This document shows, piece by piece, positions 53,049-61,042 of a stretch of 64,000 nt of DNA. The translations under genes were made by a program, and so were the position numbers. How positions within the stretch are numbered: the stretch's first letter is position 1; every line of letters begins with the position of its first letter. The stretch covers positions 3,786,356 through 3,850,355 of the forward strand of contig NZ_CP060140.1 of the NCBI RefSeq assembly GCF_022376295.1, written 5' to 3'. The notes below the pieces were generated by a model. It had not been told where the DNA came from. It made no database searches and saw nothing but the letters and a program-made list of their open reading frames with translations. The stretch comes from Nodularia sphaerocarpa UHCC 0038 (GTDB lineage: Bacteria > Cyanobacteriota > Cyanobacteriia > Cyanobacteriales > Nostocaceae).

Positions 53049-54440
53049 TTATTTACCAATACAAAATCTACTAAAAATCCGATCAAGTACAGATTCAGTA
53101 ACCTGTTCTCCAGTAATTTCGCCTAACGCTTGAATAGCACCACGTAAATCGATTGTCCAGAAATCAAGGGGTAATTGGTCAGCAATTGTGACTTGTACCT
53201 GTGCTAAAGATATTTTAGCTTGAGTTAAGGCTGCTGCTTGCCTTTGGTTAATTGCTAAATCCATATCAGCCGCTTGCACTTTTCCGGTTTGAACTATGTT
53301 TAAAATTGCTGTTTCCAAGGCATCAATACCTTGATTTTCTGCTGCAACTGTGGTAACAATTTGCTGAATATTAGGGGGATATTTCTCAGAGTCAATAGAT
53401 GCTGTGTCTACAAGGTCAATTTTATTAATGACTAGAATTAGAGGACGATGTTGGACTGATTCATAAATTTCTTGGTCACTTTCAGTCCATCCGGCGGAAG
53501 CGTCAATGGTGAGTAATACTAAATCAGCTGCATTTGCTGCACGGCGCGATCGCTCTACGCCAATTTTTTCTACTTGGTCTACTGTTTCCCGAATCCCGGC
53601 TGTATCTAGCACCTGCACAGGTATTCCCCCCACAACAAGCTGAGACTCCACTACATCACGGGTTGTCCCAGGTAAATCAGTCACAATGGCGCGATCGCTC
53701 TGACTCCAAGCATTTAATAAGCTGGACTTACCGACATTTGGTCGTCCCACAATTGCCACTTTTAAACCAGTTCGCAGCAGTTCGCCTTTATCCTTTGTGG
53801 CTAAAAATTTAGAAATTTCTGCGGCGACGTGATCAATATCTGATATGATAGCTTTATGATCCAACGGAGGCAAGTCTTCCTCAAAGTCAATTCGAGCTTC
53901 AATCTCTGCCAAAATATCCAAACAGTGGTTGCGTAACTGCCGAATCGGGGAAGCTAATTTTCCTTGTAAACCAGCTAAAGCCGTTTGAGCAGCTTGGGGC
54001 GATCGCGCACCCACTAAATCAGCAATGCTTTCAGCTTGGGTTAAATCCAGTCGCCCATTCAAAAAGGCTCGGAGAGTAAATTCACCCGGTTGAGCAAGCC
54101 TAGCGCCCTGTTCTAGACACAATTGTAAGACCTGCTGCACTGCCATAATTCCGCCGTGACAATGAAATTCTACCACATCTTCACGAGTGTAAGAACGGGG
54201 AGCTTGCATGATTAATAACAGCGCTTCATCCACCAATGCTTGTGTCTGGGGATGGCGGATATAACCGTAAAGGACACGGTGACTTTCCCAAACTTGCTGT
54301 CCAGGGGCGGAAAATAGAGCTTGTGCGATCGCCATTGCTTGGGAACCAGACACCCGTACAATACTAACGCTACCCTGTTGAGGAATTACAGCCGTTGCGA
54401 TCGCGGCGATAGTTCCAGTAATAGCCAAGAGTTCCGACAT
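53049..54440 (-). CDS. mnmE: tRNA modification GTPase MnmE
   Basis: 463 residues. The folate-binding N-terminal domain (TIAAIATAVIPQQGSVSIVRVSG; VEFHCHGGIMAVQQVL) precedes a helical domain interrupted by the G domain: GRPNVGKSSLLNAW (G1), DLPGTTRDV (G2/G3), NKIDLVD (G4). The C-terminal FSRFCIGK carries the invariant cysteine. With MnmG it makes the 5-carboxymethylaminomethyl group at wobble U34. A 147-bp MITE starts 41 bp before its ATG (to 54482). Confidence 0.96.
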   Translation of the reverse strand: MSELLAITGTIAAIATAVIPQQGSVSIVRVSGSQAMAIAQALFSAPGQQVWESHRVLYGYIRHPQTQALVDEALLLIMQAPRSYTREDVVEFHCHGGIMAVQQVLQLCLEQGARLAQPGEFTLRAFLNGRLDLTQAESIADLVGARSPQAAQTALAGLQGKLASPIRQLRNHCLDILAEIEARIDFEEDLPPLDHKAIISDIDHVAAEISKFLATKDKGELLRTGLKVAIVGRPNVGKSSLLNAWSQSDRAIVTDLPGTTRDVVESQLVVGGIPVQVLDTAGIRETVDQVEKIGVERSRRAANAADLVLLTIDASAGWTESDQEIYESVQHRPLILVINKIDLVDTASIDSEKYPPNIQQIVTTVAAENQGIDALETAILNIVQTGKVQAADMDLAINQRQAAALTQAKISLAQVQVTIADQLPLDFWTIDLRGAIQALGEITGEQVTESVLDRIFSRFCIGK

Positions 54441-54471
54441 GAGCGCCCTTTTTTAACAAAACATTGCATAG

Positions 54472-54638
54472 ATATATCCTTCTGACTTTTCACGGTATCT
54501 GGAAAACCCCGCTTCCATTCCTCTACCCTGCAAGGAGAGAGGCTTTAAGTTTTCCCCCTTCCCTGGTAGGGAAGGGGGTTAGGGGGTTAGGTTTTGCGTT
54601 AGCTTTTTCAGATAACGTGAAAAGTCAGATATATCCTT
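54472..54638. mobile_element. 147-bp MITE with 13-bp perfect terminal inverted repeats and 10-bp target duplication
   Basis: CTGACTTTTCACG (54482-54494) and CGTGAAAAGTCAG (54616-54628) are perfect; pairing continues inward with few mismatches (GTATCTGGAAAA/TTTTTCAGATAA). The element is flanked by direct repeats ATATATCCTT at 54472-54481 and 54629-54638. The inside holds a CTCTACCCTGCAAGGAGAG hairpin and CCCCCTTCCCTGGTAGGGAA. No coding capacity. Confidence 0.88.
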
Positions 54639-54721
54639 AGCGTAGCAGTCACGAGTCTTATTATCTGGGACTTTGATCTAAATAGTAGGTATTTAAACTA
54701 TTAAGATCGGAAGTGCAACAA

Positions 54722-54804
54722 GTAGGGGCGGGTTTATTAATATATTCGTTAACAATGAATGATATCTGTGATAGCTTGCGTGGCGTAGCCATACCCGCCC
54801 CTAC
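54722..54804. repeat. GTAGGGGCGGGT...ACCCGCCCCTAC inverted repeat with nested element
   Basis: A perfect 12-bp inverted repeat (54722-54733, 54793-54804). Its interior ends in GCTTGCGTGGCGTAGCCAT, similar to the 24-bp insertion at 62318. Lies just before the 66-residue gene. Confidence 0.75.
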
Positions 54805-54835
54805 AACCCATCTAATTAAAGAGAGGATATTCACC

Positions 54836-55036
54836 GTGGAACAACAAATTGATTGCGCTCAAGCCTGCGTGAACGGCTGTATATTAGGGGATAAATGCCC
54901 CCATATTGAGTTTAGAGAAGCCACGAGCAAATTTATCGAAGAGACATCTTTAGACCAAATGCTGATGATGGCAGAAGAACGCTTGCGGAAAAAAATGACC
55001 GAACCCCCTAAATGGGTTTTACCCGAAGACTTATAA
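54836..55036 (+). CDS. small cysteine-containing hypothetical protein
   Basis: 66 residues from a GTG at 54836 with AGAGAGG nine bases before; the frame is open further left, through repeat DNA, and that part is not protein-like. Four Cys in QIDCAQACVNGCILGDKCPHIEF (read as C-X3-C-X3-C-X6-C) suggest metal binding or disulfides. A helical end follows (LDQMLMMAEERLRKKM). Family not recognised. Confidence 0.65.
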   Translation: MEQQIDCAQACVNGCILGDKCPHIEFREATSKFIEETSLDQMLMMAEERLRKKMTEPPKWVLPEDL

Positions 55037-55052
55037 AAATTCTACATTCTTT

Positions 55053-55087
55053 CTCCCCTCCTCGCTTGCGGGGAGGGGCTGGGGTTC
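55053..55087. repeat. CCCCTCCTCGCTTGCGGGGAGGGG hairpin
   Basis: CTCCCCTCCTCGC/GCGGGGAGGGG between convergent genes; same type as 57027 and 62428. It may act as terminator for both. Confidence 0.8.
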
Positions 55088-55103
55088 CATATCAATCGCG
55101 TCT

Positions 55104-56084
55104 CTACTGAGTTTGAAAAATATTTTGCACCATTTTCTTATCCGTACTTGCAGCAGCTTGATCTAAAGCAGCAATTTCGCCAGAATCTAACAGCCAACCC
55201 AACGCACCAATATTTTGCTGCGCCTGTTCGAGACTTTTCGCCCCAGGAATAGGAATAGTACCCTTACAGATACACCAATTAATTGCTACCTGAGACATAG
55301 TTTTATTTCTAGATTGCGCCACCTCTCGTAAACATTCTAAGAGCGATCGCACACCTGGTAAAAGTTGCCTAAATAATAAACCCCGGATACCCTTGGGTAA
55401 ACTGCCTTTTTCCGCATATTTTCCCGTTAAAATCCCCAACGCCAGAGGACTATAGGCAATTAACTTTATCCCCAATTCGTCACAAACATCCTTCAGCCCT
55501 AAATCCGTCACAGGATAGGTAGATAGTAAAGAATACTGAACTTGCAGCGTTTTAATAGGAACACCCCGCGCCGCAAACTTTTGATGTACCCGTTGCAACC
55601 GTTTAGGGCCATAATTAGATAAACCGACCCCCTTCACTAGACCTTGTTCGTATAAATCAGCCAAACCATCTAACAAACCTGATTCTTGCCAAGGTGCATA
55701 ATTAGCCGTAGACCAGTGCATTTGCACCAAATCGACATTTTTGCCCAAACGTTGCGCCGAAGCCTGACAAGCCTTAACCATAGCTTGACGAGTCCATCTC
55801 CAAGGGTAAGCCGCCAGCTTAGTAGCAATGCAAATATTATCTTGATTTACCCCTTGATATTCCTGAGTAAATTGCCCCAGCAGTAACTCACTGCGTCCAT
55901 TTAATCGCCCAGTCCCGTAAGAATCGCCAGTATCAAACAAAGTTACACCGTTGCTGACACACAGATTAAAAACAGCTTGTAACTGTTCATCCATGCTTTC
56001 ATCATATCCCCAGAGTAATTGATTACCCCATGCCCAAGTGCCACAGCCCATACTGGGTAGAGATAGTTCTTGGCTAATCTGCAT
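55104..56084 (-). CDS. aldo/keto reductase family oxidoreductase
   Basis: 326 residues of the NADPH-dependent TIM-barrel family: GCGTWAWGNQLLWGY at the start, LFDTGDSYGTGRLNGRSE (Asp and Tyr of the tetrad), ATKLAAYPW (Lys), VQMHWS (His), GLSNYGPKRL and YSPLALGILTGKY; the NADP site lies in IPGAKSLEQAQQNIGA. Plants and cyanobacteria share this form (pyridoxal reductase-like). Substrate unknown. Confidence 0.92.
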   Translation of the reverse strand: MQISQELSLPSMGCGTWAWGNQLLWGYDESMDEQLQAVFNLCVSNGVTLFDTGDSYGTGRLNGRSELLLGQFTQEYQGVNQDNICIATKLAAYPWRWTRQAMVKACQASAQRLGKNVDLVQMHWSTANYAPWQESGLLDGLADLYEQGLVKGVGLSNYGPKRLQRVHQKFAARGVPIKTLQVQYSLLSTYPVTDLGLKDVCDELGIKLIAYSPLALGILTGKYAEKGSLPKGIRGLLFRQLLPGVRSLLECLREVAQSRNKTMSQVAINWCICKGTIPIPGAKSLEQAQQNIGALGWLLDSGEIAALDQAAASTDKKMVQNIFQTQ

Positions 56085-56136
56085 ATTGACTCATTGTAGA
56101 CATCCCTAACAACTAATTATCTTCATATCTTGTACC

Positions 56137-56280
56137 AGGCGACTAGAAGTCGCGGCTATACAAACAAAGTCCGCACTTCGACAAGCTCAGTGACCACCTG
56201 CGCGGACTAAGAGAAAATTAGAGTTTTTAACCCACGGAGGTGGGTTTCGTCTGGGTGGTTCCGCGATTTCCAATCGCCAG
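56137..56280. repeat. MITE-like element relative, inverted and partial
   Basis: GGCGACTAGAAGTCGC, ACTTCGACAAGCTCAGTGACCACC (complement of the nested element in 30318-30567), TTTTTAACCCACGGAGGTGGGTT and CGCGATTTCCAATCGCC: the same block order, with the nested ACTGAGCTTGTCGAAGT element in inverted form. Confidence 0.75.
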
Positions 56281-56283
56281 AGT

Positions 56284-56360
56284 GTAGGGTGTGTTGTCGC
56301 ACAGCGCAACGCACCATTAACAATTCAAGGTGCGTTAGCCTCCGGCATAACACACCCTAC
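56284..56360. repeat. 80-bp GTAGGGTG palindromic repeat, copy 3
   Basis: GTAGGGTGTGTTGTCGCACA ... AACACACCCTAC. It directly adjoins the preceding element, as the 31560 copy adjoins the 45-bp repeat. Confidence 0.9.
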
Positions 56361-56407
56361 CTAATTAGGGACTTCCAAATAAAAAATTACTCTTCTCTTC
56401 CTTCTTA

Positions 56408-56432
56408 CCTTTGCGCCTTTGCGCCTTTGCGC
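56408..56432. repeat. CTTTGCGC x3 tandem repeat
   Basis: Three 8-bp units CTTTGCGC in a row, then GAAACAAA. Related in style to the CTCTGCGC repeats in the window. Confidence 0.8.
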
Positions 56433-56544
56433 GAAACAAATCCATATTCTCAAAGTTCAATTGAGACAACAAAAAACGCGATAAATGCTAAAGTCTGAAA
56501 ATTGGGGTCAATTTGAGAACTTAAACCAAAAAACTAACTAAAGT

Positions 56545-57000
56545 ATGGAAGCGCAAATCAGTAGTAACGAAATCATGGCTATGCGGGAAATATTGCAAGA
56601 TTACACACCTGCACAGTATGCCCTAGATAACTTAGCCAGACACAACGGTAAAGTTGAACGCTCATTTGAGGATTTATGGATAGAGAAAAATGGCAAAACA
56701 TTAATGTCAGAGGGCAAATCCATCTGGAAAGTCACGCTGAATGTACTGCGTAAAGAACTCTGCGGTGATGATGGCTTTCGTGGTCAACTTAAAGAATACA
56801 CGAAAAATCCAGGCAGTTCACCCTTGCTATCAGGTTTGATAGTCTCTCTAGTCGGTCTTGCAACCACAAATGGATTACCAATTGATCCTGCGATCGCCAC
56901 TGTAATTGTTTTGTATATACTCAAAATAGGATTAAATATATTTTGTGACTACACAGAACCACCTGCTGAAAAAGCTGGAACTCTCCCACCGGCAGACTAA
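56545..57000 (+). CDS. small membrane protein beside the CHAT gene, unrecognised
   Basis: 151 residues from the ATG at 56545. The N-terminal 60 residues are helical and soluble (MAMREILQDYTPAQYALDNLARHNGKVERSFEDLW), the middle is basic (WKVTLNVLRKELCG). Residues about 93-135 are one or two hydrophobic segments (PLLSGLIVSLVGLA; PAIATVIVLYILKIGLNIF), and the tail is DYTEPPAEKAGT. A soluble domain joined to a membrane hairpin is the design of some toxin/effector partners. It is convergent with the CHAT gene, 72 bp away. Function not recognised. Confidence 0.65.
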   Translation: MEAQISSNEIMAMREILQDYTPAQYALDNLARHNGKVERSFEDLWIEKNGKTLMSEGKSIWKVTLNVLRKELCGDDGFRGQLKEYTKNPGSSPLLSGLIVSLVGLATTNGLPIDPAIATVIVLYILKIGLNIFCDYTEPPAEKAGTLPPAD

Positions 57001-57026
57001 TATGGTTTAGTTTTATCTTTAAATCT

Positions 57027-57057
57027 TAGCCCTTTCTTCGCTTGCGGGGAGGGGGAA
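57027..57057. repeat. CTTCGCTTGCGGGGAGGGGG hairpin between convergent genes
   Basis: A degenerate copy of the CCCCTCCTCGCTTGCGGGGAGG repeat, between the small membrane protein and the CHAT gene. Confidence 0.7.
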
Positions 57058-57072
57058 TGCGTTACTTCATGA

Positions 57073-60000
57073 TTAATCTGGTAATTCCTTTAAATTTTCT
57101 CGTGTCATCGCTGCACGATATTCATCCTGATACTCAACAAATATCTCTAACGCTGTCTGCAAGTTAGCCCTCGCCTCTGGGTAGTTTTTCTCAGCTTCTG
57201 CAAGTAGTCCCAAGTTATTGTAGGTGCTGGCTTGGGAATAACGATCGCCATATTCGATCAAGATATTCAAAGCCAGTTGATAATTGCGCCGTGCTTGTTC
57301 ATATTCTCGCAATTCTTTGGCAAGATATCCCAAATTGTCGTAGATTTTGGCTTGGTTATAGCGATCGCCATATTCGATACAGATATTCAAAGCTTGTTGA
57401 TAATTGCGCCGTGCTTGTTCATATTCTCCCAAGAATTGGGCAACTATTCCCAAATTGTGGTAAGTGCTGGCTTGGGAATAGCGATCGCCATATTCGATTT
57501 TGATATTCAAAGCCAGTTGATAATTGCGCTGTGCTTGTTCATATTCTCGCAATTCTTCGGCAACTATTCCCAAATTGTGGTAAGTGCTGGCTTGGGAATA
57601 GCGATCGCCATATTCGATTTTGATATTCAAAGCTTGTTGATAATTGCGCCGTGCTTGTTCATATTCTCGCAAATTTTGGGCAACTATTCCCAACTGGTGG
57701 TAGGTGCCGGCTTGCCAAAGTTGTTTTTGTCTTTCTTCTATACCCACTAAGGTAGGATAAATTTCTAAAGTCTTTTCGTAAGAATATTTAGCTTGCTGGT
57801 ACTGCTTTGCCACCAGTTGACAAGAACCCAGTTTATAAATTGCCATTGCTATCTGATAACCTAATTCACCCTCAATAAATGCCGGGGGATAATTTTCTAA
57901 ATTTTGACAAACCATTTCTGCCAATTTGAGGTTACTTTGGTTATCACTAATCAATTCAAAGTATTGATATAAACAAAAGTAGATACTAATACTTTCTTTC
58001 TTCTGCAAACAAATTTGCAGTGCATGATAAAGGTTTTCATATTCCCATCCACAGAAAGATATACCCCTTTGACGCTCTTGAGCATCTTTAGAAGCCATCA
58101 AATCCTCATAATTTTTTGCCAAACCCATATAGTAATTTTTAAATCCCTCTTGTAAAGCTACACAGGTTGTCTCATCAATAGATGCTAACTTAGTCTTTAA
58201 AAAGTAGGGAAAAATAGGTTGAATTTTTAGTAAATTCTGATTATTATCAATTAGTGAAAGTAACCCCCAGTTAATTGCTTCTTGAATTGCATCATATAAC
58301 TTATCAAAACAATAATCTTTTAATGGTTCTAATTTTTCTAGTGCCTCAATATAATCCCAAATAATTCCACGGAAAATAAACCCACTAAAAGGAGCCAAAC
58401 ACAGCAACAATTTCTGTGCATCTGGTGACAAATTACTGTGAGAATATTCCACACATTTCAAAATACTCTTAGTCTTATCCTCACTCACCACATCCAAATT
58501 TATATCAGCCCCTTGCAACCCCTGCAAAATCTCCTGGGGTGATTGCCTTTGCAAATTCGTCAACACAACTTCCATCGCCAGGGGATACCCTGCCAATAAT
58601 TTCATCAACTTTTGAAAATCTGCATTTTGACGAATCCCATCAACAAGGTGTGCAGCTATATTCCGTTCTAAAATTTTCTCTGCTAATTCCGTCCGGGCTT
58701 CTTTATCTAATCCTTGTAACTCATAAATATTGTGTTGAAAAGTCTGAGTTTGTAGCCATTCTTCCCGACTACGCGAACCCAAAACCACCCGCGTTTTACC
58801 ACCTACCAACTTCTTGATAAAATCCCGGATTTGCTGACGTTCTGCCTCTGGTAAAGTATTTTGAATCGCCAGTTGTTGCCCTGTCACAGATTCCAAATTA
58901 TCCAAAATCACAGCGTAAGCTGCACCCCGCAAATCTGCCACTAATTTCTGTACCTGTGCAGGCTGACTCATCGCTTGAAACTGCGCCTGTTCAAATTTAC
59001 CATACACTTGCTGACCAATATCAAACATAATTTGTGTCAGCGTCCAAGCTTTTTGGTCATAGCCAAAATAAAATACATCCTCAACAAAATGTGTCCTCGT
59101 CCACCATTCCCTTAAATAATTTAACAAAGTTGTTTTACCTGTTCCCCCCATACCTTGCAACAGCAAAACATTATGCCTGAGCAAAGCCTTCTCAATTTTG
59201 AGAATCTCCAAATCCCGACCAATAAATCCATATTCCGGCAAGGAGAAACGATACTGAATAGCGGCAGATTGCGTATATTTGTCTTCTTCTTCTGGTGTAA
59301 AATGCCGTAAATTAAAATTCACTACCTGATGAGAATAAACCACAGGTAATAACCAATCTTCTAAATTAATATATTTATTGAAATAGGCTTTCCGTTCTTT
59401 ATCATTGAACAGTTCCAGCCTCCCCAGCCTGATAGCTTCAGTCATGGGTTTATGATCAAACAAATGTTGATAAAGCTGTGACATCATCAACTTTGCCGCC
59501 GACACAGTGACAGAATACCCCATAGCCACAACCATCTGCATCCCTGCGGTCATTAACCGGCTTCCCAGACTGGTTTCACGAGCATCTTCACTTAACCCCT
59601 CCTCGCTGGCGGAGTTCTTCACCTGTTTCCCCGACTGACAAGCATTGAGAATACACACAGGAATCCCCTTTCCTGTCAACAATGCAGCTAAGTCTGAAGC
59701 TTCTACCAAATCAACCTTTCCCTGAGACTCGCCCTCAAAGCAGACAAAAGCTTTCACCCCATCAAAAGGCTGCAAATCATAACGCCCAAAGCGCCCTTTA
59801 TAGAAATAGCGTTCAGGTTGGCTGGAAGACTGAACCTGTTGATAAGTTAGCAGCGCCCCGTGCATATCCAAATGAATAATGTGGTAAAATCCCGCACCTT
59901 TTTCTTGTAAATGCCTAGACAAACTTTCGTAAGTTCCCGGACGCAGCAACTCAACATTTACCCGCAAATTGCTATTGTCAATCAACTCCAGCAACGGGCG

Positions 60001-60525
60001 AGAAATTGTCCGATAGCCCACATCCCTTTCCTCATCTGGACGCGCCACCACCACCAGCAGATTAATCACAGGCGATAACTGCACATTAGCTGAAACTGGT
60101 GCAGGTTTGACATTTTTCCGCAACATTACACAGTCTACCGCCAGTGGTCGGCTTAAATCTGGGTCTTGTAGAGCTTCCCAGTGTAAAGCGTGAAATTCTG
60201 GGGTTTTCGCCACGATTTCAATCTGTAATTGACTCAGATTACCCCGCAGTTGTCGATATAAGCGGTAAGCATTGATATCTGCCTGAAAAACTTGCTTAAA
60301 TAGGCTTTCACCGTATGTTTTGACGCTGGCTGCTGCCCTCTCTGCAATCACAGTATCACTAAAAGGAAACGTTACCCATTCTTCAAAATACCACTCTAGT
60401 AGTTTTTCTTCCTGTGGGGTAAAGGGGTCACTAATCGTCACTGGGTATTCTCCGCCATCAAATTGGAGTTTGGCTGCAAATCCGGTATCTATTCGCCCTT
60501 CTTCTCGAATTGTGATGACTGTCAT
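57073..60525 (-). CDS. CHAT - NB-ARC - TPR protein (NLR-like STAND ATPase with caspase-like protease domain)
   Basis: 1,150 residues. The N-terminal CHAT protease domain (about 100-400) has the catalytic pair His222 (HLDMHGAL) and Cys296 (VCILNACQSGK). The NB-ARC/STAND ATPase follows near 435-740: FIGRDLEIL, the P-loop GMGGTGKTT (457-465), YAVILDNLE (Walker B), GSRSREEW (sensor), GYPLAMEV. A linker of about 200 residues leads to at least five TPR-like repeats of 40 residues from about 940 to 1140. The TPRs would sense a trigger, the ATPase oligomerise and the CHAT domain cut a target, as in bacterial NLR-like defence. The gene stands alone on its strand. Confidence 0.9.
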   Translation of the reverse strand: MTVITIREEGRIDTGFAAKLQFDGGEYPVTISDPFTPQEEKLLEWYFEEWVTFPFSDTVIAERAAASVKTYGESLFKQVFQADINAYRLYRQLRGNLSQLQIEIVAKTPEFHALHWEALQDPDLSRPLAVDCVMLRKNVKPAPVSANVQLSPVINLLVVVARPDEERDVGYRTISRPLLELIDNSNLRVNVELLRPGTYESLSRHLQEKGAGFYHIIHLDMHGALLTYQQVQSSSQPERYFYKGRFGRYDLQPFDGVKAFVCFEGESQGKVDLVEASDLAALLTGKGIPVCILNACQSGKQVKNSASEEGLSEDARETSLGSRLMTAGMQMVVAMGYSVTVSAAKLMMSQLYQHLFDHKPMTEAIRLGRLELFNDKERKAYFNKYINLEDWLLPVVYSHQVVNFNLRHFTPEEEDKYTQSAAIQYRFSLPEYGFIGRDLEILKIEKALLRHNVLLLQGMGGTGKTTLLNYLREWWTRTHFVEDVFYFGYDQKAWTLTQIMFDIGQQVYGKFEQAQFQAMSQPAQVQKLVADLRGAAYAVILDNLESVTGQQLAIQNTLPEAERQQIRDFIKKLVGGKTRVVLGSRSREEWLQTQTFQHNIYELQGLDKEARTELAEKILERNIAAHLVDGIRQNADFQKLMKLLAGYPLAMEVVLTNLQRQSPQEILQGLQGADINLDVVSEDKTKSILKCVEYSHSNLSPDAQKLLLCLAPFSGFIFRGIIWDYIEALEKLEPLKDYCFDKLYDAIQEAINWGLLSLIDNNQNLLKIQPIFPYFLKTKLASIDETTCVALQEGFKNYYMGLAKNYEDLMASKDAQERQRGISFCGWEYENLYHALQICLQKKESISIYFCLYQYFELISDNQSNLKLAEMVCQNLENYPPAFIEGELGYQIAMAIYKLGSCQLVAKQYQQAKYSYEKTLEIYPTLVGIEERQKQLWQAGTYHQLGIVAQNLREYEQARRNYQQALNIKIEYGDRYSQASTYHNLGIVAEELREYEQAQRNYQLALNIKIEYGDRYSQASTYHNLGIVAQFLGEYEQARRNYQQALNICIEYGDRYNQAKIYDNLGYLAKELREYEQARRNYQLALNILIEYGDRYSQASTYNNLGLLAEAEKNYPEARANLQTALEIFVEYQDEYRAAMTRENLKELPD
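57181..57705. repeat. 120-bp tandem DNA repeats encoding the TPR array
   Basis: CGATCGCCATATTCGAT recurs at 57242, 57362, 57482 and 57602, exactly 120 bp apart, with the rest of each unit nearly identical. Each unit codes for 40 residues such as YEQARRNYQQALNI and EYGDRYSQAS. Confidence 0.95.
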
Positions 60526-60961
60526 GGGTTAAGCTTGTCCGCAGGTAAAATTACATAGCTATTACTACATAATATGGTTTGGGATTTTCGGATAGCCACA
60601 AAAAACAGCGCTTTCATCCCAAATTATGCAAGAATATTATCTTGATTGGTTTAATGTGATTCTGTCTCGATATTATGCAATAATTCCTGATAACTAGTGT
60701 TTAATTGAACTAAAAGCTAAACTAATATTTAGTAAATTCACTAACAGTCAAGTTACAATTACTTTTAGATAGAAAACGCTACAGCTACTAATAAACATAC
60801 TCATCGCCCTTCATCAACAAAAAATAGCGGACACTTTTCAGTTAATAGCTACGTCACCTATATTACTGTGCTAAGTTTGCTGCGGTTTCTCCCAGGCAAA
60901 CCTTGATTGTACATGGAATAAACGACTAACTACCAATTAACAAATCCTTTAGTAAGCATAG
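60526..60961. other. 436-bp gap between divergent genes, nothing recognised
   Basis: AT-rich, without repeats of the families listed here, and no ORF of note. It should contain promoters of the CHAT gene and the GH10-like gene. TATGCAAGAATATTATC and TATTATGCAATAATTCC are loosely alike; I make no claim. Confidence 0.4.
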
Positions 60962-61042
60962 ATGTTCGTAGATGATATGGTGGGTAAATTTAGTCACACA
61001 AGGATAGGGCGGGCGTGGGGAGTGAAGGCATTATTCCAGGCT

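Noticed and set aside
54713..54835. N-terminal extension of the 66-residue cysteine protein
   Set aside because: It runs through an inverted repeat; the GTG at 54836 has a good ribosome site and begins the protein-like part.
57181..57705. Possible CRISPR-like array
   Set aside because: The period is 120 bp with no unique spacers, and the sequence is in frame in a TPR protein.
57232..57750. A repetitive plus-strand ORF opposite the TPR region
   Set aside because: It is antisense to the 120-bp TPR repeats; the repetition is inherited from the coding strand.
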